A stretch of 64,000 nt of DNA from Chryseobacterium luquanense (lineage in GTDB: Bacteria; Bacteroidota; Bacteroidia; Flavobacteriales; Weeksellaceae), in contig NZ_JAOVZV010000003.1 of assembly GCF_026460945.1 (NCBI RefSeq), forward strand, positions 310,001 through 374,000, written 5' to 3'. Shown piece after piece: positions 16,970 through 25,099 of this stretch. Every line of letters starts with the position of its first letter. Position 1 is the stretch's first letter. The translations under genes and the position numbers were made by a program. The notes below the pieces were generated by a model, which saw only the letters and a program-made list of their open reading frames with translations, ran no database searches and was not told the origin of the DNA.

Positions 16970-18259
16970 ATGAAAAAACTAATTATAATTTCGCTAATTT
17001 TTTGGTCAATTGATTTATTCCATGCACAAAAACAAAATTCCGAAAAGCCCCGTATTTTAATCAGCACAGACATTGGCGGAACTGATCCCGATGACAATCA
17101 GTCGATGATCCATTTGCTGATGTATTCGGATAAATTTAATATTGAAGGGTTGGTTTCCTCGCCGTCTTTCGGAAACGGAAGCAAAGATGAAATTTTGAAA
17201 ATGATTGGTCTGTACGAGAAAGATTTACCTAAATTAAAAAAACACAGTTCAGGTTTTCCTACTCCAAAATATCTCCGCTCCGTTTCTAAACAGGGATTGC
17301 GTGGAAATGCACCTTATGAAGGATTTTCAAAACCCACCGAAGGTTCAGAATGGATTGTTAAATCTGCCAGAAAAAAATCAACTCAGCCGCTTTGGGTTTT
17401 GGTTTGGGGCGGATTGGAAGATGTCGCTCAGGCTTTGCACGATGCTCCGGATATTCAGAATAAAATTAAAATTTACTGGATCGGCGGACCCAACAAAAAA
17501 TGGAGTGCCAATTCTTATTCTTACATCGCTAAAAACTTTCCTGATCTTTGGTTTATTGAAGCCAATTCGACGTATTATGCTTTTTTCTCAAAAAATGATG
17601 ATCCTAAGATTCTGAAAAGCACTGAATATTATGACAGATACATCAAGGGTTATGGAGCGATGGGGAAAGATTTCAAAAATTATTATAAAGGCGAGATCAA
17701 AATGGGCGACAGTCCTACCCTATTTTATCTGATGCACGGCAACCCCAATGATCCTACCGGAGAAAGTTGGGGCGGAAGTTTTGAAAAGATCAACCGAAGT
17801 GCGCAGGTTACTGTTGACGGAGCCAAAGGAAGTTCTGAGGACATCGCTTTTTGTTCGTTAATAGAGTTTCGTTTTAAAGGTCCGGTTTTAAATGAAAATA
17901 CTGTCGCGGCACCTTTTCATATGGAAACGATGCACAAAAAAGATGTTCAGAAATGGGCGGGTTCTTATCTTGGTGACGGAAACTATGCTTTGAAATATGT
18001 CCCGAAAGGTGCAGAAGTTTTGACTTACAAATTTGTCTCAGAAATTCCTGAACTGAACGGTTATGAAGGTAAATTAAATATTGTCAATCTTTGGCCGGGA
18101 AAGGAAAATCCCACCGATATTCCTTTAGGAAATACGTGGTTTTCTGATCAGTCTGATCCGAAATTGTATGAAGGAAAATTTCAGGGTGGAAAAACGATCT
18201 CAAAATGGAAAAATGATATTCTACTGGATTGGGCAAAACGTTGGGAATGGCTGAAGTAG
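16970..18259 (+). CDS. DUF1593 nucleoside-hydrolase-like secreted protein
   Basis: A 429-residue exported protein; ATG 16970 gives a signal peptide (KKLIIISLIFWSIDLFHAQ), and the upstream ATG at 16910 overlaps the previous gene. The mature N-terminus ILISTDIGGTDPDD carries the Asp cluster (D34, D39, D41, D42) of the nucleoside hydrolase fold, where it binds Ca2+ and the ribose. Family members (cellulose-binding Sde182 type) have a C-terminal beta-sandwich, here from about residue 300. It is not a typical purine or pyrimidine hydrolase. Its presence at the end of a pectin locus suggests it cleaves a glycosidic bond of a pectic fragment, but the reaction is unknown. Confidence 0.82.
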   Translation: MKKLIIISLIFWSIDLFHAQKQNSEKPRILISTDIGGTDPDDNQSMIHLLMYSDKFNIEGLVSSPSFGNGSKDEILKMIGLYEKDLPKLKKHSSGFPTPKYLRSVSKQGLRGNAPYEGFSKPTEGSEWIVKSARKKSTQPLWVLVWGGLEDVAQALHDAPDIQNKIKIYWIGGPNKKWSANSYSYIAKNFPDLWFIEANSTYYAFFSKNDDPKILKSTEYYDRYIKGYGAMGKDFKNYYKGEIKMGDSPTLFYLMHGNPNDPTGESWGGSFEKINRSAQVTVDGAKGSSEDIAFCSLIEFRFKGPVLNENTVAAPFHMETMHKKDVQKWAGSYLGDGNYALKYVPKGAEVLTYKFVSEIPELNGYEGKLNIVNLWPGKENPTDIPLGNTWFSDQSDPKLYEGKFQGGKTISKWKNDILLDWAKRWEWLK

Positions 18260-18317
18260 TTTGCCACGAATGCACGAATTTTTGATACTGGAATTTTTGT
18301 GGATTCTAGCGAAATGG

Positions 18318-18399
18318 TTTCCCACGGATTTCACAGATCTTCACAGATGTTCGCGCAAAAAAAAGAATCTGTATAAATCTGCGGAGTCTGTGGGGAATT
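18318..18399. repeat. CACAGATT long-hairpin repeat, copy 2
   Basis: Left arm TTCCCACGGATTTCACAGAT and right arm AATCTGCGGAGTCTGTGGGG (approximately) pair over about 30 positions with few mismatches, the strongest stem of the family in this window. It lies in the convergent gap after DUF1593. Confidence 0.65.
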
Positions 18400-18464
18400 A
18401 AACATTTATTTCTCCTCTTTTTTGAACTTTGGTTTAATGAAAAATCTGCTATCGATAACTAAAT

Positions 18465-18499
18465 AAAAAATCCTGACGCATATTTGCTTCAGGATTTTT
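18465..18499 (+). terminator. Bidirectional terminator between DUF1593 and PL10
   Basis: Arms AATCCTGA and TCAGGATT flank CGCATATTTGCT, followed by TTTTATT on the plus strand and preceded by AAATAAAAA, which gives a T-run on the minus strand too. It fits the convergent arrangement. Confidence 0.7.
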
Positions 18500-18508
18500 A
18501 TTGCTATC

Positions 18509-18547
18509 AAACCTCATAGGTTTTGAAAACCTATGAGGTTTTTTTAT
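18509..18547 (+). terminator. Second hairpin terminator of the convergent gap
   Basis: Perfect arms AAACCTCATAGGTTTT and AAAACCTATGAGGTTT around a single G, followed by a T-run reaching the stop codon of the PL10 gene. The plus-strand T-run points to termination of rightward transcription. Confidence 0.65.
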
Positions 18548-19566
18548 TATTGCGTCAATTTATTTCGCTTCAGCCATTTCGGAAACTCATTTTCAATCAG
18601 TTTTGTACCCGCCTCATTGTACCAGCTATAGCCCATTCTGCGCTCTTCTGAAACCTCTTCATAATTAAATTTCACACTTCCGTCACGGTCTCCGAAAACC
18701 GGTTTATTGGTCGGAATATCATAAAATCTCGCCCAAACTGCCGATCCTTCTTTCTTGCTCAGCGTACGGATGGCCTTCTCACTTTCTCTCGAAACATTGT
18801 AAGTGTAACCGTCAATTTTACTTTCCTTAAACCACTGCACAGCTGATCTGATAGACTTCTCAATTTCTAGAGTGACAGGCTGCAACATCAGAAATTTCAC
18901 AATGTTCACCGATTCTCCTGTAGCCAACGACATGGGTTCAAAAGCTCTGGCTTTTTCAGGGACTAAGGTAACTTCATTATACTGATCTGCCCAAATCGAT
19001 AATTTTCCGTTTTGCAGAACCTGGGTTTTCAGAACGCACGCTATTCCTTTCTGCAAAGCGACTTTCGACTTTTCTTTTAACTGAGAACTTACCGCGTCAA
19101 AGCCTTCTTTTCCTTCAGAAATATTATACAGAATCGTCAGCACATTAATCATCGCATTGTCATTGTATGTCACCTGTTTTCTGTAAATCGCAGAGTTTGG
19201 GAAATATTGCGGGAAACCTCCATTTTCGTACTGCATGGAAAGCAAATACTCAATTCCTTTTTCTGCTGATTTCAGATATGCGGGATTTTTTGTGGTGCTG
19301 TATGCGTTAATCAAACCGTTAATCTCTCTCGAGGTCGCGTTGTTATCGATGGTTGCTAGATTATTGTCTCCGGCTTTAATGATTTTTAAAAGTTTAGGAT
19401 CTATCTTTTTCTTATAATCCACCTCTTTTTTATTGCTCATATGTTTCCCCCAACCACCGTTCGGAAGCTGATATACCATCATTTTTTCGGCCAAAGTATC
19501 TTTTACCTGAGCAGAAAATGTGGCTGTTATTAAACAGAATGATGCTATTTTGAATTTTAAATTCAT
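18547..19566 (-). CDS. pelA: Pectate lyase, PL10 family (PelA/Pel-15E)
   Basis: A 339-residue exported lyase with a signal peptide ending TFSAQ (about residue 19). PL10 enzymes fold as (alpha/alpha)3 toroids and cleave polygalacturonate by Ca2+-assisted beta-elimination. Family blocks are NGGWGKHMS, TIDNNATSREI, QYENGGFPQYFP, YNDNAMINVL with the essential Asp, and WARFYDIPTNKPVFGDRDGS with the catalytic Arg. Its length is that of a bare catalytic module with no carbohydrate-binding domain. It lies 11 bp downstream of a DUF4861 gene and shares its promoter. PL1 and PL10 give the locus two unrelated lyases. Confidence 0.94.
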   Translation of the reverse strand: MNLKFKIASFCLITATFSAQVKDTLAEKMMVYQLPNGGWGKHMSNKKEVDYKKKIDPKLLKIIKAGDNNLATIDNNATSREINGLINAYSTTKNPAYLKSAEKGIEYLLSMQYENGGFPQYFPNSAIYRKQVTYNDNAMINVLTILYNISEGKEGFDAVSSQLKEKSKVALQKGIACVLKTQVLQNGKLSIWADQYNEVTLVPEKARAFEPMSLATGESVNIVKFLMLQPVTLEIEKSIRSAVQWFKESKIDGYTYNVSRESEKAIRTLSKKEGSAVWARFYDIPTNKPVFGDRDGSVKFNYEEVSEERRMGYSWYNEAGTKLIENEFPKWLKRNKLTQ

Positions 19567-19577
19567 TGATATTTTAA

Positions 19578-20762
19578 TTATTTAATCGTAATTACTAACG
19601 GATTGGCAACTATTTTGGCCTGCTTCTCCAAAAGATTTTCCCAATCTTTCTGTGTCTGAATCTGTCCGCTTTTCTGCCATGCAAATCCTGCGTAATAAGT
19701 CAGTTTTTTCTGAGGTTTCGTTACAACCAGCAAATTACTCTGATCCGCAGTTACAGATTTGAAAGCTACAGATTTCTGAACAATTTTTGGATCTACCACA
19801 ATTCCTTCGCCCACAAAGGCATCATCGATTTTTTCCCAGTGCAGATAGTACCCATTTTTGTCATTCAGTTTAGATTCGCCTTCGTTTTTATGAAGAGAAA
19901 TTCCGACCGTGTAATTCGGAACAGGTTTTTCAGTTTCGAAAGTCGATTCGAACTTAGAAAAATTGGAACCTAAATCAAGAGAAATTCTTTTGGTTTCTTT
20001 CACTCCAAACTCACTCCACGGTGCGTAGGTCAGTTCAAAAACAGTTCTCAACGGGCCTTCAGCAATCGTTTTTGAAGTCACAAAATTCTGAGAAACCTGC
20101 AGTTTTTCATCTTTCCAAATCCCGATTCCGCCCGTTCCACGGCTGTCTCCAACGTGATATGGATCGTAGCCTTCGCCTCTCGTGTCTTTGTGATAATACA
20201 TCGGATCTGTCAGATAGCCTTTGTACCATTCGTTGATAACCGATTTTTCGGTTCTTTTAAACCAAATGTCGACTCCGCTGGAAAGTGTGCTTCCTTTTAC
20301 TTTCGCCAAAGCTTCAGCCTGACCTTTTGGGCCATACACTCTGAACGCCACCTTGTCGTTTTCCCACGTGTAATCATCTACTCTTTCCGGAACCAGTCTG
20401 GAATACGTGGTGACCTGACTTTCAGGAACCGGCGTGTTAGCATCTGCTAAAATCGTATATGAATTTGTTTTCTTAGCATCGAGTTTCGCCTGAAAAAGAA
20501 GTTCATCATTTTTCCCGTCGCCGTCATTATCTATCCACTGAATGGGAAGATATTGGTTTTGGGCATCTTTTATTCTTAAATCTTCCGCTTTATTTTTCCC
20601 TAAAAATGCTTTCAACTGCTTCGCTGAAACAGAAACCATTTCATTTCTTGCAAAATCCTGAGTATTTTTTACCTGAATTGAAGTCTGTGCATTCATAAAA
20701 TTCCCAGAAATGCAAACGATTGCACAACTTAAACTCAGTTTTGATATATTTTGTCCGAACAT
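19578..20762 (-). CDS. DUF4861 family secreted protein, copy 2
   Basis: A 394-residue exported protein. The ATG at 20762 is the start: it is followed by a signal peptide (to about NFMNAQ, residue 27), and a promoter-like box covers the TTG six codons upstream. The mature N-terminus has a beta-sandwich-like region with IQWIDNDGDGKNDELLFQ, then the DUF4861 core (KGYLTDPMYYHKDTRGEGYD, YHVGDSRGTGGIGIW). It is longer than copy 1 by an N-terminal domain. First gene of a two-gene operon with the PL10 lyase. Function unknown; coexpression with lyases suggests binding or further cleavage of pectic fragments. Confidence 0.85.
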   Translation of the reverse strand: MFGQNISKLSLSCAIVCISGNFMNAQTSIQVKNTQDFARNEMVSVSAKQLKAFLGKNKAEDLRIKDAQNQYLPIQWIDNDGDGKNDELLFQAKLDAKKTNSYTILADANTPVPESQVTTYSRLVPERVDDYTWENDKVAFRVYGPKGQAEALAKVKGSTLSSGVDIWFKRTEKSVINEWYKGYLTDPMYYHKDTRGEGYDPYHVGDSRGTGGIGIWKDEKLQVSQNFVTSKTIAEGPLRTVFELTYAPWSEFGVKETKRISLDLGSNFSKFESTFETEKPVPNYTVGISLHKNEGESKLNDKNGYYLHWEKIDDAFVGEGIVVDPKIVQKSVAFKSVTADQSNLLVVTKPQKKLTYYAGFAWQKSGQIQTQKDWENLLEKQAKIVANPLVITIK

Positions 20763-20777
20763 AAAATGTAGTTTTAT

Positions 20778-20785
20778 CAAAAGTA
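20778..20785 (-). promoter_or_regulatory. Candidate -7 box for the DUF4861-PL10 operon
   Basis: TACTTTTG on the minus strand matches TAnnTTTG. It lies 16 bases before ATG 20762, implying a very short leader, and it supports that ATG over the upstream TTG. No clear TTTG -33 box is seen. Confidence 0.4.
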
Positions 20786-21012
20786 AAGATATTCTGAATA
20801 CTGTATGAATTTTTAACCTTAAATGTTTCTTAAAAAGTCAATTCAAATTTCTCTGTATGTTTTCTCAGTGAAATTTTTTATTTCATCCGACCATTATAAA
20901 GTTTTTAAATATTAAACTGAATTATTTAAATCTGCTTAATTTTTCTAATCTGCGTGAACTTAAAGTCCGATATAAATTAAAATTTTCTTATTTTTAAATA
21001 TTAATTAATTCA

Positions 21013-21519
21013 ATGAAAGACAATCCTGAATTTTACGAAATCCAACGCTTCAGACAATGGTGGCTTTGGCTGATTATCGTTTTTGTGCTCGGATTTTCCG
21101 CATATAATTCAATCGGTAATGCTGAATTTTTCTCTACTACGGAATTGATTATTTCTTTAGCCATTCCCATTTTAATTTTCGTTTTGTTTTTCATTATTAA
21201 ATTAGAAACTAAAATAGATGCTTTGGGAATCAGAGTTCGCCTCTTTCCCTTTCATTTGAAGTTTAAATATTTCCCTTGGAAGAACATTGACAAAGCGTAT
21301 ATAAGAGAATATTCTCCGCTGATGGAGTATGGAGGCTGGGGATTACGAATTGTATCTTTCGGAAGAGGAAAAGCCTATAATATTTCAGGAAATATGGGTT
21401 TGCAACTGATTTTTAAGGATGGGAATAAACTGTTGATTGGAACGCAGAAAGCGGTGGAGATTAAAAAGTTGTTAGATCAACATTATAACGATCTAAATAA
21501 CAGATTTCCTTTAACTTAA
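21013..21519 (+). CDS. Small membrane protein of unknown function
   Basis: A 168-residue protein with two transmembrane helices (about residues 13-32 and 40-62) followed by a soluble domain of about 100 residues rich in aromatic and basic positions (LFPFHLKFKYFPWKNIDKAYIRE, quoted here only as its middle part FKYFPWKNIDKAYI). The topology, a helical hairpin followed by a beta-rich PH-like domain, is seen in many bacterial uncharacterised proteins. No enzyme motif is visible. It is divergent from the DUF4861 operon and followed closely by another unknown gene. Confidence 0.7.
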   Translation: MKDNPEFYEIQRFRQWWLWLIIVFVLGFSAYNSIGNAEFFSTTELIISLAIPILIFVLFFIIKLETKIDALGIRVRLFPFHLKFKYFPWKNIDKAYIREYSPLMEYGGWGLRIVSFGRGKAYNISGNMGLQLIFKDGNKLLIGTQKAVEIKKLLDQHYNDLNNRFPLT

Positions 21520-21566
21520 AAAATATTTTTTTTTATTTTAAAACTCAATATTTCAAAACGTATAAT

Positions 21567-22355
21567 ATGCATAGATTTCTATTTGTTTTTTCCTTCTTTA
21601 TATCAATTTTGATATCAGGTCAAGAATATTTAAATAAAAATGAAAAGTTTGATTTGATAGCATTTCAGTATTTAGATAGTTTAACTACAACGGATCAAAT
21701 TTCATTAGAAGAATACCTGAAATTTTCAAAACCTTTTTCAAAATGGGATATAAGACCTATTAAAGACGAAAAAATCTGGAGCTTAGATTCGATACGAACT
21801 TCGAGTGAAATTGCAAATTTCTTTTGGGGTGGGTTTTCTCAGCATTTTGAACTGACTGCAAAAGAAGCTGGTGCAAAACCCAATCAGTTTCTAAACAGTG
21901 CATATATTGAAAAAAATGCTAATATCGATTTCCTCAATCAGAATATTGACAAATTCAAAATCCTTTCATCGGAAGTAAAAAAAGTTAATAATAAAATATT
22001 TTTGAACCAAATATCTCTACATCGAATTGATAATCTATTTAAAGAAAATAATAAATATTGGACCTACATTATTTCTCCTAAATCACCATTTCCTATATCT
22101 GATAAGATCAATATTGAAAGAAAATCTAAGTTTAGCAAAGGACAAGAAAGAATTTTAAAACAAATGCAAGATCTCAGTGTATATGCGATGATAAAAACTG
22201 ATAAGGGAGTTTTCTTTTTAAAAGATAGATTTACAGATAATTCTCACGGATATTATTATTCATTCACAAAAACAATGGAACAGAATAATCACCTATTTGA
22301 AATATCGGATTTTACGAAGATTACTGACGAGTTCTATCACTACATTGCAAATTAG
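21567..22355 (+). CDS. Hypothetical secreted protein
   Basis: A 262-residue protein with a signal peptide (to about residue 19, ISGQ). The mature part is rich in Lys, Asp and aromatic residues with no recognised motif; one Trp-rich patch is NFFWGGFSQHFE. It has no lipobox. The gap to the preceding gene is 47 bp, so cotranscription is possible. I do not recognise the family. Confidence 0.65.
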   Translation: MHRFLFVFSFFISILISGQEYLNKNEKFDLIAFQYLDSLTTTDQISLEEYLKFSKPFSKWDIRPIKDEKIWSLDSIRTSSEIANFFWGGFSQHFELTAKEAGAKPNQFLNSAYIEKNANIDFLNQNIDKFKILSSEVKKVNNKIFLNQISLHRIDNLFKENNKYWTYIISPKSPFPISDKINIERKSKFSKGQERILKQMQDLSVYAMIKTDKGVFFLKDRFTDNSHGYYYSFTKTMEQNNHLFEISDFTKITDEFYHYIAN

Positions 22356-22404
22356 GTCATAAAACTTGTATTCATAATTCCCACCTCTTTCCAGAATCAT
22401 TCTC

Positions 22405-22412
22405 TACATTTG
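22405..22412 (+). promoter_or_regulatory. Possible -7 box directly before the response regulator
   Basis: TACATTTG fits TAnnTTTG but ends only four bases before the ATG, which would give a nearly leaderless transcript. It may be coincidental. Confidence 0.25.
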
Positions 22413-22416
22413 CTTC

Positions 22417-23094
22417 ATGAAAATCCTTGTTGTAGAAGACGAAAAAGAACTTTTGAAATCGATTCATGATTCGCTGATTCAGGAACAGTTTCTGATAGAG
22501 ACTGCCGAAAATTATCAGTCCGCAAGCGAAAAAATTGCGTTGTACAGTTACGACTGTATCCTGCTCGACATTATGCTTCCCGGAGGAAATGGCCTCCAAC
22601 TTCTTCAGCAGCTGAAAGACATGGGAAAATCGGAAAATGTCATCATCATTTCAGCAAAAGATTCTCTTGATGATAAACTTGCCGGACTGGAACTCGGAGC
22701 CGATGATTATCTAACAAAACCTTTTCACAATGCCGAACTCAACGCCAGAATAAAAGCTGTTCTCCGCAGAAAAAATCAGGACGGCAAAAACAGTATTGAG
22801 ATGGGCAATATCGAACTGGATCTTACCGAACGTAGCTTTTACGTAAATGGAGAACTGATTACGCTCAACAGAAAAGAATTTGATATTCTCCATTTTTTTC
22901 TGCTTAATAAAAAACGGCTGGTGACAAAAACGGCTTTGGCAGAGCATGTTTGGGGCGATCACATCGATCAGGCAGATAATTTTGATTTTATTTATTATCA
23001 GATTAAAAATTTAAGAAAAAAACTGCAGCAATCCAATGCCGAAATCGAAATTGAAGCAGTTTACGGAATCGGCTATAAATTGACAGAAAAATGA
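22417..23094 (+). CDS. OmpR/PhoB-family response regulator
   Basis: A 225-residue two-component regulator: receiver domain residues 1-115 with the acidic pair E7/D8, phospho-acceptor D51 in ILLDIMLPGGNG and Lys in YLTKPF, then a winged-helix DNA-binding domain from about residue 125 (LNRKEFDILHFFLL, GIGYKL). It overlaps the histidine kinase gene by four bases, so the pair is translationally coupled. The regulated genes cannot be inferred; neither the pectin locus nor the phosphatase cluster is directly adjacent. Confidence 0.93.
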   Translation: MKILVVEDEKELLKSIHDSLIQEQFLIETAENYQSASEKIALYSYDCILLDIMLPGGNGLQLLQQLKDMGKSENVIIISAKDSLDDKLAGLELGADDYLTKPFHNAELNARIKAVLRRKNQDGKNSIEMGNIELDLTERSFYVNGELITLNRKEFDILHFFLLNKKRLVTKTALAEHVWGDHIDQADNFDFIYYQIKNLRKKLQQSNAEIEIEAVYGIGYKLTEK

Positions 23095-24368
23095 AACTGC
23101 TCAACAAATCTATACTTCATCTCATGAGCTGGCTTCTGCTGATCGTAAGTTTATGGTCGGTGGTTTTCTATTTTAATATGCTTGATGAAATCAAAGACAG
23201 CGTAGATGAAGAGCTCGAAAATTATAAAAGACAAATCGTTTTTAAAGCAGAAAAAGATCCTACTATTTTACAACAGAAAACTTTTGATGAAGGTTTCTTT
23301 GCTGTAAATCCGATAAGTAAAAGCCAGGCATTAAACTTTAAAGATACGTACGAAGACACTGAAATTTACGCTCAGGACGCCGACGACGAAGCACCGGAAC
23401 TGGAACCGGTAAGAATTCTAACGACTGTTTTTGAGCAAAACGGAAAATTCTACGAGCTTAAAATTTTCAACAATATGGTTGAAGAAGATGATCTTGTAAA
23501 AGAACTGCTTTGGGACGCTGCAGGATTGTATGTTCTTTTGATTTTCAGCATTTTGTTGATTAACAATCTCGTATTGCAGCGGCTTTGGAAGCCTTTTTAT
23601 AAACTTCTGCATGAACTGAAAAATTATCGTCTGGGAATCAGCAAAGCTTATCCTAAAGTTGAAACCAAAACCAAAGAATTCAGCGATTTGCAGGATGCCG
23701 TCACGACTCTTTTGCAGTACAGCGAAAAAAGTTATGAGCAGCAGAAAGAATTTATAGGTAATGCTTCACACGAACTTCAGACTCCTTTAGCCATCGCCAT
23801 CAGCAAGCTTGAACTGTTGATTGAAAAAGAGAATTTTACCGAAAATCAGGCGGAAAAGATTGCAGAAATTATGGAAATCATCGAGAGACTGGTTCGCCTC
23901 AACAAATCGCTTCTTCTGCTTACCAAAATTGAAAACAAACAGTTTTTTGACAATCAGGAAATTAAAGTTAATACAATTGTCGGAAGAAATATTGAAGATC
24001 TTCAGGACATTGCTGAATTTAAACAGGTCGAAATTCACTTTTCACAAAACACCGAACTTTTCGTCCAAGCCGATGCTGCACTGATCAATATTGTCGTTTC
24101 CAATTTATTGCGAAATGCCATTTTCCACAATATCAAATCAGGAAAAGTGGAAGTGAAAATTGAATCGAAAAAATTAATTGTTTCGAATACCGCAATTGAA
24201 AAGTCTCTGGATTCCGAAAAAATATTCACCCGATTCCAGAAATCAGAACAACATCAGTCCGGAAGCGGTTTGGGACTGGCGATTGTACAGGCAATTGCTG
24301 AACTTTATGATTTCTCAGTTTCTTATAATTTTAAAAATGGTATGCACGAATTTCAAGTCAGGTTTTAA
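23091..24368 (+). CDS. Membrane sensor histidine kinase
   Basis: A 425-residue kinase partner of the preceding regulator. Transmembrane helices near residues 9-29 and 142-165 enclose a periplasmic sensor domain of about 110 residues, acidic around DADDEAPELEP. The H-box is ASHELQTPLAIA with H227. The ATP-binding domain has the N-box NLLRNAIFHN and the G2 motif SGSGLGLAI; the G1 DxGxG motif is not evident, as often in short Bacteroidota kinases. No HAMP domain is obvious. The signal is unknown. Confidence 0.92.
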   Translation: MKLLNKSILHLMSWLLLIVSLWSVVFYFNMLDEIKDSVDEELENYKRQIVFKAEKDPTILQQKTFDEGFFAVNPISKSQALNFKDTYEDTEIYAQDADDEAPELEPVRILTTVFEQNGKFYELKIFNNMVEEDDLVKELLWDAAGLYVLLIFSILLINNLVLQRLWKPFYKLLHELKNYRLGISKAYPKVETKTKEFSDLQDAVTTLLQYSEKSYEQQKEFIGNASHELQTPLAIAISKLELLIEKENFTENQAEKIAEIMEIIERLVRLNKSLLLLTKIENKQFFDNQEIKVNTIVGRNIEDLQDIAEFKQVEIHFSQNTELFVQADAALINIVVSNLLRNAIFHNIKSGKVEVKIESKKLIVSNTAIEKSLDSEKIFTRFQKSEQHQSGSGLGLAIVQAIAELYDFSVSYNFKNGMHEFQVRF

Positions 24369-24379
24369 ATTTAAATGAA

Positions 24380-25096
24380 TTAAAATTCCAGAATAGATTG
24401 TTCGAGATCGTGATATAGCAGGACTTTCCAGTGTTCTTTTTTCGCAAGAATCTCCCATTCTATCCGCTGATCTTTTGCAGTTTTACCGTCAAAATCCGTT
24501 TTGTAAGCCAAATGATATTTCAGATAAGCCGATTGTGGAAGATTATCTGCTCCATAAAAATAAATTTCTTCTTCATTTTTTATCCAGAAAACCTGATGAA
24601 AAGGCGAATGTCCACCGGTTACCTGAAATAAAATCTCATCAGAAATATTTCCGGAATCTTCATGCATCCAGATAATTTCAGCGTTTTTAATGATAAAATC
24701 AAGAATTTCAAAATCGAAAGACAGACTGTCTTTTTTACTCAAAGCAAACTCATATTCTCTCTGTTGGATATAAATTTCAGCATCTGGAAAATTTAAAGTC
24801 CAGTCATTGGCGGAAGTATTGACCAGACCCGAAATATGATCTTTGTGCAGATGAGAAAGTAAAATTTTATCGATTTGAGAAGGCTGAAGTTCATGCTCTG
24901 AAAGATTGGCAAAAATTTTAGGCTGATGATTTTCAAGCCATCCCAAACCAGCATCCAGCAAAATATTTTCAGTTCCAGTCATCACCAAAAATGGCTGAAT
25001 GGACATTTTAATCCCTTTCGAAGATTCATCCAGAAACACAAATTCTTTTTCTTTATTGACAGAAAAATTCCCTTCTTTCAATGCGATCACTTTCAT
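24380..25096 (-). CDS. MBL-fold metallo-hydrolase
   Basis: A 238-residue cytoplasmic metallo-beta-lactamase-fold enzyme. The metal motif is SHLHKDHISG with H82, H84, D86 and H87, and further ligands are expected in GGHSPFHQVF, YGADNLP and LLYHDLEQ. Overall it resembles lactonase-like (AHL lactonase/YtnP) proteins. It starts just three bases after the MFS gene ends, so the two are cotranscribed under the divergent LysR regulator. Possible role: opening of a lactone or degradation of a small exported compound (inference). Confidence 0.88.
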   Translation of the reverse strand: MKVIALKEGNFSVNKEKEFVFLDESSKGIKMSIQPFLVMTGTENILLDAGLGWLENHQPKIFANLSEHELQPSQIDKILLSHLHKDHISGLVNTSANDWTLNFPDAEIYIQQREYEFALSKKDSLSFDFEILDFIIKNAEIIWMHEDSGNISDEILFQVTGGHSPFHQVFWIKNEEEIYFYGADNLPQSAYLKYHLAYKTDFDGKTAKDQRIEWEILAKKEHWKVLLYHDLEQSILEF

Positions 25097-25099
25097 AAT

